Positions 38,893 to 47,562 of a stretch of DNA of 64,000 nucleotides are shown here, piece after piece (within the stretch, counting starts at the first letter, position 1; the number at the start of each line of letters is the position of its first letter). The translations under genes were made by a program, and so were the position numbers. The notes below the pieces were generated by a model. It did no database searches. It was given only the letters and a program-made list of their open reading frames with translations, and was not told the origin of the DNA. This DNA comes from Rothia kristinae NBRC 15354 (lineage in GTDB: Bacteria; Actinomycetota; Actinomycetes; Actinomycetales; Micrococcaceae): positions 1 to 64,000 of the forward strand of contig NZ_BCSM01000014.1 of NCBI RefSeq assembly GCF_001570865.1, given 5' to 3'.

Positions 38893-41508
38893 CTAGTCCA
38901 GGGGTTCGATGGGCGCGTAGCGCAGCAGCAGCCGCTTCTCCTCCGCGCCGAAGCGCACCTTCGCGACCGTCTTGTCTCCGGAGCCCTCCAGGGCGATCAC
39001 CTTCCCGCGGCCGAAAGTCTTGTGCTGCACGGACTGACCCACGCGCAGCGTCGGAATCTCCTTACCCTGCTGCACCCGGGAGGCCTTCGTGGCGCGGGAG
39101 CCCAGGGCCGGGGAGCCGTCGATGTCCCCGGAGAACCCGGCATCAGCGCTGGCCGGGGCGGGCCGACGCCGGGCGGAAGACGACGACGTCGGGCCGGACC
39201 CGCGCCCGCCCCAAGACGAGGACTCCGCCCACGAGCCGCCCCGCGAGCGCCCACCGAATCCACCAGACCCGAACCCCGAACCGAACCCGCCGGCCCCGTG
39301 CACCGGGGAGCCCCAGCCGGCGCGCATCGAGCCCAGCCGCTTCCACTCCACGAGCTCCTCCGGGATCTCCTCCAGGAACGGCGAGGGCGGGTTGAACTGG
39401 GACTGGCCCCACATGGAGCGGGACTCCGCGCGCGTCAGGTACAGCCGGCGCATCGCCCGGGTCAGCCCCACGTAGGCCAGGCGCCGCTCCTCGGACATCT
39501 CCGCCTCATCGGTCAGCGCCCGCTGATGCGGGAACAGCCCGTGCTCCATCCCGGTGAGGAACACCACCGGGAACTCCAGGCCCTTCGCGGTGTGCAGGGT
39601 CATCAGCGTGACCACACCCTGCTCGCGGGCCTCGGCCACCTCGCGGGCCACCTGGGCCGCGGAGACCCCGCCCTCCCCGTCCTCATCCGACTCCGCGGCG
39701 CGGGGCCGGTTGGGGATCTGGTCGGCGTCGGCCACCAGGGCCACGTGCTCCAGGAACTCGGCCAGCCCGGCGTCGGGATCCTCCGCCTGGAACTCCCGGA
39801 CCACGGCCACCAGCTCGTTGAGGTTCTCCACCCGGGACTCGTCCTGCGGGTCCTCCGAGGTGCGCAGCGCCTCCAGGTACCCGCTCTGCTCCAGCACCGC
39901 CTCCAGGCAGGTGGCCGGGGACTCGGTGGCCGCGATCTGCGCCAGATCATCCATCATGGACACGAACGCCAGGATCTTCTTCGCCCCGGCCGAACCCAGC
40001 CCCGGGGCCTCCTCGGCCCGGCGGGCCGCGGCGAAGAACGAGATCCGCTCCTGCTGCGCCAGATTGGCGATGGCCCCCTCCGAGCGGGCGCCGATGCCGC
40101 GCTTGGGCTCGTTGAGGATGCGGCGCACCGTGATGTCGTCGTCCGGGTTGAGCAGGGCGCGCAGGTACGCCAGGGCGTCCTTGTTCTCCTTGCGCTCGTA
40201 GAAGCGGGTCCCGCCGACCACCCGGTACGGCAGACCCACCCGCATCAGGATCTCCTCCAGGGAGCGGGACTGGGCGTTGGTCCGGTAGAACACCGCCACA
40301 TCCCCGGCGGCGATGCCCTCCTCATCGCGCAGCCGGTCGATCTCCTCGGCAATGAACCGCGCCTCGGCGTGCTCGTTCTCCGCGACGTAGCCGACGATCG
40401 GCTCCCCGTCCCCGGAGGCCGTCCACAGCTTCTTCGGGCGACGCTGCGGGTTGCGCTCGATCACCGCGTTCGCCGCGGAGAGGATGGTCTGGGTGGAGCG
40501 GTAGTTCTGCTCCAGCAGGATGGTGCGGGCGTTCGGGTAATCCCGCTCGAAGTCCGTGATGTTGCGGATGTCCGCCCCGCGGAAGGCGTAGATGGACTGA
40601 TCCGAATCCCCCACCACGGTCAGCTCCGCCGGGCCCGCGGCCTCCGGGTACGGGCTCGCCTTCCCTGCGACCGCACCGTTCGACGACCCGCCCGACGACG
40701 CCGCGGCGTCGGCCCCCACCAGCTCCCGCACCAGGGCGTACTGCGCGTGGTTGGTGTCCTGGTACTCGTCCACCAGGATGTGCCGGTAGCGGCGGCGGTA
40801 GAACTCCGCGACCTGCGGGAAGGCACGCAGCAGGAAGACGGTCTGGGAGATGAGGTCGTCGAAATCCAGGGCGTCCGCGGCCCGCAGCCGACGGGTGTAC
40901 TCGCTGTAGATCCGCGCGATCGTGTGATTCCACTCGTCGCCAGGGGACACGGATGCGGCGTTGGCTTCGGCGTCCACCAGCTCGTTCTTCAGCGCGGAGA
41001 TGCGGTTGAGCACGGCCTTGGGGGCGAAGCGCTTGGAATCCAGCTGCATCTCCTTGGCGATCAGGGCCACCAGCCGCTGGGAGTCCGCGGCGTCGTAGAT
41101 GGAGAAGCTGGACTTCATCCCCAGGGTCGCGGCCTCCCGACGCAGCACCCGCACGCAGAAGCTGTGGAAGGTGGAGATGGTCATCCGCCGTGCCTTCTCC
41201 CCCACCAGCTCGACGACGCGCTCGCGCATCTCCGCGGCGGCCTTGTTGGTGAAGGTGATCGCGAGGATCTGCCCCTCGTGGGCCCGACCGGTGGCCAGCA
41301 GGTAGGCGATCCGGTGGGTGAGCACGCGGGTCTTGCCGGAGCCGGCGCCCGCCACGATCAGCAGGGGCGATCCGGCATGCACCACGGCCTCGCGCTGCTG
41401 GTCGTTGAGCCCCTCCACGAGGGCCTGCGGATCCGCTCGCGGGGCCGGTTCGGCGGGCCGGGCGGAGGCGTCGGGGCGGAAGAAGGAGGTGTCGCGCAGA
41501 AAGTCCAT
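38893..41508 (-). CDS. pcrA: ATP-dependent DNA helicase PcrA/UvrD
   Basis: This superfamily 1A 3'-5' helicase acts in repair and replication-fork maintenance. Walker A is AGAGSGKT at residues 53-60. The DEYQDTNHAQYALV, GDSDQSIYAFRGAD, LEQNYRSTQTIL and VTLMTLHTAKGLEFPVVFL motifs follow. After residue about 760 comes a Gly/Ser/Arg-rich linker and the C-terminal Tudor-like domain (VGQSVQHKTFGRGKVIALEG), as in PcrA of Gram-positives. The ATG at 41508 has GGGAGG upstream and a TAGACT -10 a few bases earlier. Total length is 871 residues. Confidence 0.96.
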   Translation of the reverse strand: MDFLRDTSFFRPDASARPAEPAPRADPQALVEGLNDQQREAVVHAGSPLLIVAGAGSGKTRVLTHRIAYLLATGRAHEGQILAITFTNKAAAEMRERVVELVGEKARRMTISTFHSFCVRVLRREAATLGMKSSFSIYDAADSQRLVALIAKEMQLDSKRFAPKAVLNRISALKNELVDAEANAASVSPGDEWNHTIARIYSEYTRRLRAADALDFDDLISQTVFLLRAFPQVAEFYRRRYRHILVDEYQDTNHAQYALVRELVGADAAASSGGSSNGAVAGKASPYPEAAGPAELTVVGDSDQSIYAFRGADIRNITDFERDYPNARTILLEQNYRSTQTILSAANAVIERNPQRRPKKLWTASGDGEPIVGYVAENEHAEARFIAEEIDRLRDEEGIAAGDVAVFYRTNAQSRSLEEILMRVGLPYRVVGGTRFYERKENKDALAYLRALLNPDDDITVRRILNEPKRGIGARSEGAIANLAQQERISFFAAARRAEEAPGLGSAGAKKILAFVSMMDDLAQIAATESPATCLEAVLEQSGYLEALRTSEDPQDESRVENLNELVAVVREFQAEDPDAGLAEFLEHVALVADADQIPNRPRAAESDEDGEGGVSAAQVAREVAEAREQGVVTLMTLHTAKGLEFPVVFLTGMEHGLFPHQRALTDEAEMSEERRLAYVGLTRAMRRLYLTRAESRSMWGQSQFNPPSPFLEEIPEELVEWKRLGSMRAGWGSPVHGAGGFGSGFGSGGFGGRSRGGSWAESSSWGGRGSGPTSSSSARRRPAPASADAGFSGDIDGSPALGSRATKASRVQQGKEIPTLRVGQSVQHKTFGRGKVIALEGSGDKTVAKVRFGAEEKRLLLRYAPIEPLD

Positions 41509-41673
41509 GGCGCCTCCCAGTCTAGGCGAACACGTCTTCGAAGGAACCGCCGATCCACGCCCCCGCCCGACGCCGGCACGCGGGTTCCGCCGCGAAACCG
41601 CCCGCCGTGCCCGGGCCCCGGGCCTCCAAGCGTCCGGGCGTGCGGCGGGGCCAGCCGACCGCGGCCATCGCAC

Positions 41674-41679
41674 CATAAT
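41674..41679 (+). promoter_or_regulatory. -10 element of a leaderless promoter
   Basis: CATAAT, 7 nt, then the ATG at 41687. Confidence 0.5.
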
Positions 41680-41686
41680 GGGGAGC

Positions 41687-42424
41687 ATGGGTATGTCCGA
41701 AGGCCAGAAGAAGCGCAGATACGGTGCATCCGCCGTCCCGTCCGGCGGTGAGGGGAATCGGACCCCCGGAACGGCGGGGCGCTCCCGCGGTTCGGCCCAG
41801 CCCACGGGCCGCAGCAGCACCCGAACTCCGGTGGCCCCCGGCACCTACCGCCGCGAGGACCTCGCCCCGCGCCCCGGCTCCGGGTCCTCCCTGGGCATCA
41901 TCATCGGAGTGCTCACGACCATCGCGGTGCTGCTGTTCTGCTACGTGACCTTCCTCGTGCTGCCCGGCATCGGCCGCGCCTACGGGCTGACGCTGCCGGA
42001 GCTGCGGATCACGGGCTTCGACCGGGAGCAGATCGCCGCGGCCGCGAGCGCCCTGGGCGGTCAGGGCCGGGAGGACTACCGCTGGGTGCACCGTTCCTCG
42101 GGTCTGCTGATGCCGCTGTTCATGGCCCTGGCGTGGTTCGCGATGCTGGGGCAGTCCGTGCACACCCGCGCGGCCCGCTGGGCTCTGTGGTCGGTGCCCC
42201 TGGCCTTCGCCGTCGTCGTCCTGGCCGGCGGTCACGCGGTCGACGCCGCCCTGGCCGATCCCTCCGGCGGCCCGGTGGCGCTGGCCTCGGCACTGGTGAT
42301 CGCCCGGTGGGTGCTCACCGCGGCGCTGCTGGCCCAGGCCGCGTGGATGCTGGCGCACCTGGTGCGCACCAAGCTGGACGCCTTCGCCCGCGGGGAGCTG
42401 CCGGGCCAGCAGCCGACCCCCTGA
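41687..42424 (+). CDS. Four-TM membrane protein of unknown function
   Basis: The 245-residue protein has a basic, Ser/Thr/Pro/Gly-rich N-terminus of about 65 residues and four hydrophobic segments (about 70-95, 145-165, 172-192 and 203-228). I do not recognise the family. The start follows the leaderless spacing (CATAAT-N7-ATG); a second ATG is two codons in. It is divergent from pcrA and convergent with the downstream exporter, with a 15-nt gap. Confidence 0.68.
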   Translation: MGMSEGQKKRRYGASAVPSGGEGNRTPGTAGRSRGSAQPTGRSSTRTPVAPGTYRREDLAPRPGSGSSLGIIIGVLTTIAVLLFCYVTFLVLPGIGRAYGLTLPELRITGFDREQIAAAASALGGQGREDYRWVHRSSGLLMPLFMALAWFAMLGQSVHTRAARWALWSVPLAFAVVVLAGGHAVDAALADPSGGPVALASALVIARWVLTAALLAQAAWMLAHLVRTKLDAFARGELPGQQPTP

Positions 42425-42439
42425 CGCCGGCGCGCGGGC

Positions 42440-43993
42440 TCAGCCCTCGGAGGCCGTGCGCGGGGAGACGCGGCGGAACAGCAGCGCCAGCATCGCTCCC
42501 ACGAGCACAGCCGCGGCCGGCAGCAGCATCGCCTGACCCATCGCCGCGGCGTAGCCCTCGTGCAGGAACGACGGCAGCGCTCCACCGGCACCGGCCGCCG
42601 CCTCACCCGCACCACCGGCGCCCGCACCGCCCGACGCCGCCCCGACCCCCGGCAGGTGCGCGGCCAGGCGGTTCTGCATCATCATCGCGATCAGCGCCGA
42701 GCCCAGCACGGAGCCGACCTGCCGCGTCGTGTTGAACACCCCGGAGCCCGCGCCGGCCCGGGCGGGAGCCAGGTCCCGGGTCGCGGTGATGGAGACCGGG
42801 GACCACATGAACGCCCCGCCCACCCCCATGACGAAGCTGGGCACCAGCAGCAGCGCCACCGCCGTGTCCGGGTCCATCAGCAGCCAGTACAGCACCAGGC
42901 CGACGCCGTTGAGCAACAGCCCGCCCACGGCCATCAGCGGGGCGTTGCGCCCGGTGATGATCCGCCCGACCAGCGGGGCCAGCACCCCGGAGACCACGGC
43001 CATCGGCGCCAGCATCAGCGCGGCCTGGGTCGGGCTCATCTGGCGCACCAGCTGCAGGAACAGCATCAGCGGCAGCGCGAAGGAGGAGATCATCAGCCCC
43101 ACCAGCGTGATCACGGCGTTGCCCACGGAGAAGTTGCGGTCCCGGAACAGCCCCAGCGGCACCAGCGGCTCGGCGGGGGTCACCCGTTGCCACAGCACGA
43201 AGACCGCCAGGATCACCGCCCCGCCGATGATCAGCTCGGGCACCGTCACCGGCCCCCAGATCGGACCCCAGTCGTACCCGTGCCCCTCCTGGATGCCGAA
43301 CACGAGCAGGAACATCCCGACGGCGCTGAGCAGCACACCCACCCAGTCCATCGAGTGGGCGTGCACGGGCAGGGACGGCACGGCCCGGGCGGCCCGCCAG
43401 AACGCGAAGATCCCGACCGGGATGTTGACGAAGAAGATCCACTGCCAACCCAGGGAGTCCACGAGCAGCCCGCCGGCGATGGGCCCGGCCAGATTCGCGA
43501 CGCCGGCGGTCGCACCCCAGATGCCCATGGCCGGACCCCGCCGCTCGGGCGGGAACAGGCGGGTGATGATGGCCATGGTCTGCGGAGTCATGATCGCAGC
43601 ACCCAAGCCCTGGAAGACGCGGGCGAGGATCAGGGAGGCGATGGACCCGGAGAACCCGCACCACAGGGAGGCCAGGGTGAACACGGTGAGCCCGGTCAGG
43701 TACAGCCTCTTGGGGCCGAAGCGATCCCCGAGCCGCCCGGTGATCAGCAGCGGCACCGCGTAAACCAGCAGATAGGCGCTGGTCACCCAGACCACGGCGT
43801 TGATGTCCGCGTCCAGGTGGCTCATGATCGCCGGCATCGCGGTGGAGACGATCGTGGCGTCCACCAGGATCATGAAGAACCCGATGACGATGGCCCACAG
43901 CGCCCGCCAGGCCTGAGCCGTCTCCGGGTCGCGCCCGGGGGCCGCTTCCCTGCGGATCCGGCGATGGCGCGGCGGGGTGCTGGCGGGGCTCAC
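42440..43993 (-). CDS. DHA2 (EmrB/QacA) family MFS exporter
   Basis: The 517-residue protein has about fourteen hydrophobic segments, as in the DHA2 drug:H+ antiporters. Motif C-type sequence GPIAGGLLVDSLGWQWIFFVNIPVG and the first-helix DATIVSTAMPAI are diagnostic. A Gly/Ala-rich extracellular loop lies near the C-terminus. The GTG at 43993 has GAAGGAAGG 7 nt upstream; the longer frame runs into the tRNA gene. The substrate is unknown. It lies directly downstream of tRNA-Arg on the same strand. Confidence 0.88.
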   Translation of the reverse strand: MSPASTPPRHRRIRREAAPGRDPETAQAWRALWAIVIGFFMILVDATIVSTAMPAIMSHLDADINAVVWVTSAYLLVYAVPLLITGRLGDRFGPKRLYLTGLTVFTLASLWCGFSGSIASLILARVFQGLGAAIMTPQTMAIITRLFPPERRGPAMGIWGATAGVANLAGPIAGGLLVDSLGWQWIFFVNIPVGIFAFWRAARAVPSLPVHAHSMDWVGVLLSAVGMFLLVFGIQEGHGYDWGPIWGPVTVPELIIGGAVILAVFVLWQRVTPAEPLVPLGLFRDRNFSVGNAVITLVGLMISSFALPLMLFLQLVRQMSPTQAALMLAPMAVVSGVLAPLVGRIITGRNAPLMAVGGLLLNGVGLVLYWLLMDPDTAVALLLVPSFVMGVGGAFMWSPVSITATRDLAPARAGAGSGVFNTTRQVGSVLGSALIAMMMQNRLAAHLPGVGAASGGAGAGGAGEAAAGAGGALPSFLHEGYAAAMGQAMLLPAAAVLVGAMLALLFRRVSPRTASEG

Positions 43994-44082
43994 GGGGAGG
44001 CCTTCCTTCGCGGAACGGGAGATCCGGCGTCGGATTCCGGGGCGCGCAGATGCGCCGGAGGCGCCGAGAGGCTGACGGAGAG

Positions 44083-44155
44083 TGCCCCCGAGTGGATTCG
44101 AACCACCGACACCGGCTTTAGGAGAGCCGTGCTCTATCCCCTGAGCTACGAGGGC
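44083..44155 (-). tRNA. tRNA-Arg (anticodon CCT)
   Basis: A 73-nt cloverleaf folds cleanly. The acceptor strands are GCCCTCG and CGGGGGC, the D stem GCTC/GAGC, the anticodon stem CGGCT/AGCCG with loop CTCCTAA, and the T arm has TTCGAAT. The discriminator base is A, and the CCA is not encoded. Confidence 0.95.
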
Positions 44156-44216
44156 GCGGATGCCCACTCTACCCGCCCGGGCTCTCCCCCGCGGAATCCG
44201 CCGGAAGGCCGCGTGC

Positions 44217-44222
44217 CAGACT
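44217..44222 (+). promoter_or_regulatory. -10-like element of a leaderless promoter
   Basis: CAGACT, 7 nt, then the ATG at 44230. Confidence 0.45.
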
Positions 44223-44229
44223 GGTGGGC

Positions 44230-45171
44230 ATGGCTGTGCTGATCGATCCCCCGCTGTGGCCGGCCCACGGCACCGTCTTCTCCCACCTGGTCTCGGACCG
44301 GGATCTCACCGAGCTGCACGCGCTGGCGGCGGCCGCGGGGATCAGCCCCCGGGCCTTCGACCGGGACCACTACGACGTCCCCGCCCACCGCCGCCAGGAG
44401 CTGATCGAGCTGGGGGCTCAGCCGGTCAGCGCGGCGCAGCTGACCCGCCGCCTGCGCGCCAGCGGCCTGCGCATCCCGGCCCGGGAGCGCCCGGAGCGGA
44501 TCCGCGCGGGGCTGCTGCGCGCCTGGGATCGGGCCTTCCCGGCCTGGGCCGGACACGGCGGCGCGCTGCTGGCCCGGTGGGAGGAGGAGCATCGGGCCTA
44601 TCACGACTCGGTGCACCTGCGGGAGGTCCTGGAGCGCCTCGACGGGCCGCTGGCCCCCGAGCGGGAGAAGGATCGGACGGTGCTGGCGCTGGCCGCCTGG
44701 TACCACGACGCCGTGTACCGGGGCGCTCCGGGAGCGGATGAGCAGGACAGCGCCGCCCTCCTGGAGGAGGAGGCGCGGCACCTGCCGACGGGCGAGGGGG
44801 CACCGTCGTCGGAGACCGTGCGCCGGGCGGCCGCCCTGGTCCGCGCCACGGCCGCCCACGCCCGCTCGGCGGAGGCGGACCCGCTGTGGCCGGCGCTGCA
44901 TGACGCGGACCTGGGGATCCTGGCCGCGGACCTCGGGCGCTACCGGCGCTACGTCGAGGGAGTGCGCCGAGAGTACGCGCACGTGCCGGAAGGGCAGTTC
45001 CGCGTCCGCCGGGCGATGATCCTGCGGGAGCTGATCGGCGGGCCCCACGTGTTCCTGACCCCCGCGGGGCGGGCGCGGTGGGAGGAGGCGGCCCGAGCCA
45101 ACGTGAACCGGGAGCTGGCCGAGTTGGAGGGAGGGTCCGCCCCCGAGGCTCAGCGGCCCCGGCGGCGGTAG
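44230..45171 (+). CDS. DUF4031 domain plus HD-like metal-dependent phosphohydrolase domain
   Basis: Residues 1-80 form a DUF4031 domain (AVLIDPPLWPAHGTVFSHLV, then FDRDHYDVP). Residues about 110-290 match the predicted HD-type metal-dependent hydrolases, with RAYHDSVHLREVLE, LALAAWYHDAVYRG and HDADLGILAADLGRYRRY providing His/Asp ligands. The 313-residue fusion suggests a nucleotide or nucleic-acid phosphohydrolase, but no activity is known. The ATG at 44230 fits a leaderless CAGACT-N7 promoter. The 3' end overlaps the convergent small membrane gene by 22 nt. Confidence 0.82.
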   Translation: MAVLIDPPLWPAHGTVFSHLVSDRDLTELHALAAAAGISPRAFDRDHYDVPAHRRQELIELGAQPVSAAQLTRRLRASGLRIPARERPERIRAGLLRAWDRAFPAWAGHGGALLARWEEEHRAYHDSVHLREVLERLDGPLAPEREKDRTVLALAAWYHDAVYRGAPGADEQDSAALLEEEARHLPTGEGAPSSETVRRAAALVRATAAHARSAEADPLWPALHDADLGILAADLGRYRRYVEGVRREYAHVPEGQFRVRRAMILRELIGGPHVFLTPAGRARWEEAARANVNRELAELEGGSAPEAQRPRRR

Positions 45172-45368
45172 AGGATTCGGGAGCCCAGCAGCCCCAGGAT
45201 GATGCCCACGCCCCCGACGATCGAGACCCACATGGCGGGGTTGCCGAGGCTCAGGGACAGCAGCAGCCCGATGACGATGCCGGGCACCGCGCCGGCCACC
45301 ATGCCGACGGCCATGTAGAGGAATTCCTGGTCGCTGCGGGACTTCGGGGGTTCGAACTGGGTGGGCAT
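45150..45368 (-). CDS. Small two-TM membrane protein
   Basis: The 72-residue protein has two hydrophobic segments (about 18-39 and 43-63) and a basic RRRGR C-terminus. It is not recognised. The start is ATG 45368, placed 7 nt after a TACCAT -10 (leaderless). An ATG at 45377 lies inside that -10 element and is therefore unlikely. The 45369-45541 stretch upstream contains only this promoter. Confidence 0.7.
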   Translation of the reverse strand: MPTQFEPPKSRSDQEFLYMAVGMVAGAVPGIVIGLLLSLSLGNPAMWVSIVGGVGIILGLLGSRILYRRRGR

Positions 45369-45375
45369 GGTCCTC

Positions 45376-45381
45376 ATGGTA
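45376..45381 (-). promoter_or_regulatory. -10 element of a leaderless promoter
   Basis: TACCAT, 7 nt, then the ATG at 45368 on the minus strand. Confidence 0.55.
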
Positions 45382-45541
45382 GTCGGGCCCGCCGTCGGGC
45401 GAAGACGACGACAGCGGCTCCCGCTGGTCGTCGAGAGCCGCTGCGCGCTCCGCCTCAGGGACCCTCGCGGGCCCGGGCGGAAGGGGTGGGATCCGTGCCG
45501 CGCACCGGGCGCGGGAGGGACCCCGGGGAGGAAAGCGTCGG

Positions 45542-45574
45542 GCCCCGCGTCCGGATATGTGCCGGACGCGGGGC
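45542..45574 (-). terminator. Terminator after the first NlpC/P60 gene
   Basis: Perfect 13-bp GC-rich arms (45542-45554 and 45562-45574) with a 7-nt loop, 6 nt past the stop. Confidence 0.8.
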
Positions 45575-45580
45575 GGGTGC

Positions 45581-46504
45581 TCACCGGTCCACGTGGATGA
45601 ACACGGGAGCGGAGGCCGCGGGCAGGTAGGCGGAGAACTCGGCGGTGGTCCCGCCCTCCCAGCCGCCGTGGATGGCGCGGCCGTTGCCCAGGTAGATGGC
45701 CACGTGGGAGCCGCCGAAGCCGTTGGAGGCGTAGTAGATGATGTCGCCGGGCTTGGCCTCGGAGGCCGAGACGGTGTGACCCAGGCTCAGGTAGTCCTTC
45801 GGCCAGCCGTGGAAGTTGATCCCGGCCGCGCGCAGGGAGTTGGTCACCAGCGCGGTGCAGTCCTGCTGCCGGCCCAGCTGGGCGCGGGCGGCCCTCACGA
45901 CGGCGTCGCGGTTGTAGCTGCCCTCGGAGGCCACCGGGGCGTCATCGGAGGAGGAAGCCGGGGCGGAGGAGCCCTGGGTCTGGGTGCCGGTGGAGCGCTG
46001 GGTGGAGCCGGTCGCGGTGGTGGAGGAGGCGTTCTGCACCACCGGGGCCGCGGCGTCATCCTGCTGCTTCTGGGCGGTCTGGGCCTGCTCCTGACGCTGC
46101 TGCTCGGCCTTCTCCTCCTGAGCCTTCTGCTCGTCGGCCTGGCGCTGCTCGGCTTCGCGCTGCTGCGCAGCCTGCTCCTCGGCCTTCTTCTGCGCGGCCT
46201 CGGCCTCGCGGCGGGCGGTCTCCTGGGCGGCCTTCTGCTCGGCCGCGGCCTTCTGCTCGGCGGCGATCTGCTCGTGGGACTTCGGAGCCACGGCCGGGCG
46301 GACCAGGCTGGCCGGCACGTAATGCTGGCTCGGGGTGTTCACCGCGTCCAGGGAAGCCACGGGGGTGGCCTGCGCGGTGTTCTGGACCTCGGGGGCGGCG
46401 TCGGCGCCCTGGGCGAGGACGATGCCGCCGACCATCAGGCCGGACAGGGTCAGCACGCCGGCGGCGCGGGCGGAGTTCTTGGACAGCAGGGCGGAGGAGG
46501 CCAT
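45581..46504 (-). CDS. Secreted NlpC/P60 endopeptidase with coiled-coil region
   Basis: This 307-residue exported cell-wall hydrolase starts with a signal peptide (hydrophobic 13-35, cleavage likely near ADAAPE). Residues 76-150 are Ala/Glu/Gln/Lys-rich and helical, probably a coiled coil, followed by a Ser/Thr/Gly linker. The NlpC/P60 domain has catalytic Cys216 in QQDCTALVT and His267 in GGSHVAIYLGNG. The usual DCSG is DCTA here, which is tolerated in some members. It likely cuts stem peptides of peptidoglycan during growth or separation. The next gene upstream encodes a second NlpC/P60 protein. Confidence 0.88.
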   Translation of the reverse strand: MASSALLSKNSARAAGVLTLSGLMVGGIVLAQGADAAPEVQNTAQATPVASLDAVNTPSQHYVPASLVRPAVAPKSHEQIAAEQKAAAEQKAAQETARREAEAAQKKAEEQAAQQREAEQRQADEQKAQEEKAEQQRQEQAQTAQKQQDDAAAPVVQNASSTTATGSTQRSTGTQTQGSSAPASSSDDAPVASEGSYNRDAVVRAARAQLGRQQDCTALVTNSLRAAGINFHGWPKDYLSLGHTVSASEAKPGDIIYYASNGFGGSHVAIYLGNGRAIHGGWEGGTTAEFSAYLPAASAPVFIHVDR

Positions 46505-46633
46505 GGGGATCCTTCTGCGGAGGAGGAGCGAGGGAGGGTGAGCCGCGGGCCCGGGCGGCGATGCGCGGGCGGCGGCTCGATCAGCGGCGAGGGATGGCCG
46601 CGGAAGAAGAGATGAGGTGCGAGGGGTGATGCG

Positions 46634-46674
46634 CGCGAGGCGCCCGGCGGCGTCAGCCGGTCGGGCGCCTCGCG
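46634..46674 (-). terminator. Terminator after the second NlpC/P60 gene
   Basis: Perfect 13-bp arms (46634-46646 and 46662-46674). A smaller hairpin, GCAGCCC/GGGCTGC (46685-46702), lies just before it. The 46505-46704 spacer otherwise holds the leader of the downstream gene. Confidence 0.75.
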
Positions 46675-46704
46675 GGATCTAGCGGCAGCCCGGAAGGGCT
46701 GCGA

Positions 46705-47286
46705 TCACAGGGCGGTGAAGTAGCCGTCCACGGGCATCATGCCGCCGCCGTCGACGGCGGTGATCTGGGTGCCCTGGCTCGGGTTCAGCGCGGAGATCAT
46801 CTTGCCATCACCGAGGTAGATGCCCACGTGGGAGTACCCGTTGGTGAAGACGATGTCGCCCGGCTGCGGGGTGGAGGTCTGCTTGAGCTCGTTCTTCATC
46901 GCGTGGGTGTAGGCGGTCAGGTTGATGCCGGACTGCTTGTACACGTAGGAGACGAAGCCGGAGCAGTCCCAGGCCTTGTAGGACTTGCCGCCCCAGACGT
47001 AGGCGCCGCCCTGGCCGGCCTCGGCGTCGGCCACGATCTTGGCGTGGGAGCCGGTGGCCTGGGTGCTGGCGGAGGTGTCCACCGTGTTCTGCGCGGTGTA
47101 GGTGTTCTGCGCGGCGTACTGGGTGGAGGACGCGGTGGGCTGGGTGTAGGTGGTGGCCGCGCCGGCGTAGGCGTTGGCGGGGGCCACGGAGCCCAGGACG
47201 ACGGCGCCGGCGGCGGCGGCGATCCCGGTGTTGCGCAGGGCGTGGGACTGGGTGGCTGCGCGGTGACGAGCGGTGCTCTTTGCCAT
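46705..47286 (-). CDS. Secreted NlpC/P60 endopeptidase under c-di-AMP riboswitch control
   Basis: This 193-residue exported protein has a signal peptide with basic N-terminus and hydrophobic 21-36, ending near PANAYA. A Thr/Gln/Ala-rich linker of about 40 residues follows. The NlpC/P60 domain has catalytic Cys108 in KAWDCSGFVSYVY and His153 in NGYSHVGIYLGDG. It should hydrolyse peptidoglycan stem peptides outside the cell. The ATG at 47286 is preceded by AGGGAGGAAG. A c-di-AMP riboswitch lies immediately upstream, tying wall turnover to c-di-AMP levels. Confidence 0.92.
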   Translation of the reverse strand: MAKSTARHRAATQSHALRNTGIAAAAGAVVLGSVAPANAYAGAATTYTQPTASSTQYAAQNTYTAQNTVDTSASTQATGSHAKIVADAEAGQGGAYVWGGKSYKAWDCSGFVSYVYKQSGINLTAYTHAMKNELKQTSTPQPGDIVFTNGYSHVGIYLGDGKMISALNPSQGTQITAVDGGGMMPVDGYFTAL

Positions 47287-47302
47287 GGTGTTCTCTTCCT
47301 CC

Positions 47303-47477
47303 CTGGTGCCTGCGAGGTGAGCTGTCGGGTTCGGATGGGAGTCACCCGGCCGTCCGGATGGACGACTTAACCCCGAGGGCTCTTCCGCGTGGGAAGAACC
47401 CGTGATTGGGTCCCCCGCCTCTGCCGAAGTCAGTGTTCGTTCTCGGTACTGATGGACAGCGGCAGAGCTCGGCGCTC
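47303..47477 (-). ncRNA. ydaO-yuaA class c-di-AMP riboswitch
   Basis: On the minus strand the conserved blocks occur in order: GCCGAGCTCTGCCG, the pairing CGGCAGAGGCGGGGGACCCA, GGGGTTAAGTCG, GGGTGACTCCCATCC, then GAACCCGACAGCTCACCTCG and GCAGGCACC. The 3' end abuts the ribosome binding site of the NlpC/P60 gene, so translational control is possible. This class typically represses wall hydrolase genes in Actinobacteria when c-di-AMP is high. Confidence 0.88.
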
Positions 47478-47523
47478 CGTCCATCAGGTGCCCGTTTCGA
47501 CCAGTGCTGGGCACGTCCACGAG

Positions 47524-47562
47524 AGTACACACACCCGTGACCAAAAGTCACGTTTTGGTCAC
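47524..47562 (-). promoter_or_regulatory. Promoter with perfect inverted repeat upstream of the c-di-AMP riboswitch
   Basis: A TACTCT -10 (47524-47529) lies downstream of a perfect 10-bp inverted repeat GTGACCAAAA/TTTTGGTCAC (47537-47546 and 47553-47562). On the minus strand it also contains two GTGAC words 11 bp apart, resembling MtrA-type direct repeats. The rest of the gap to 47891 contains no gene that I can support. Confidence 0.6.

Noticed and set aside
44083..44240. tRNA-Arg as an integration site of a genomic island
   Set aside because: No integrase gene, no repeated tRNA 3' fragment and normal composition on both sides.
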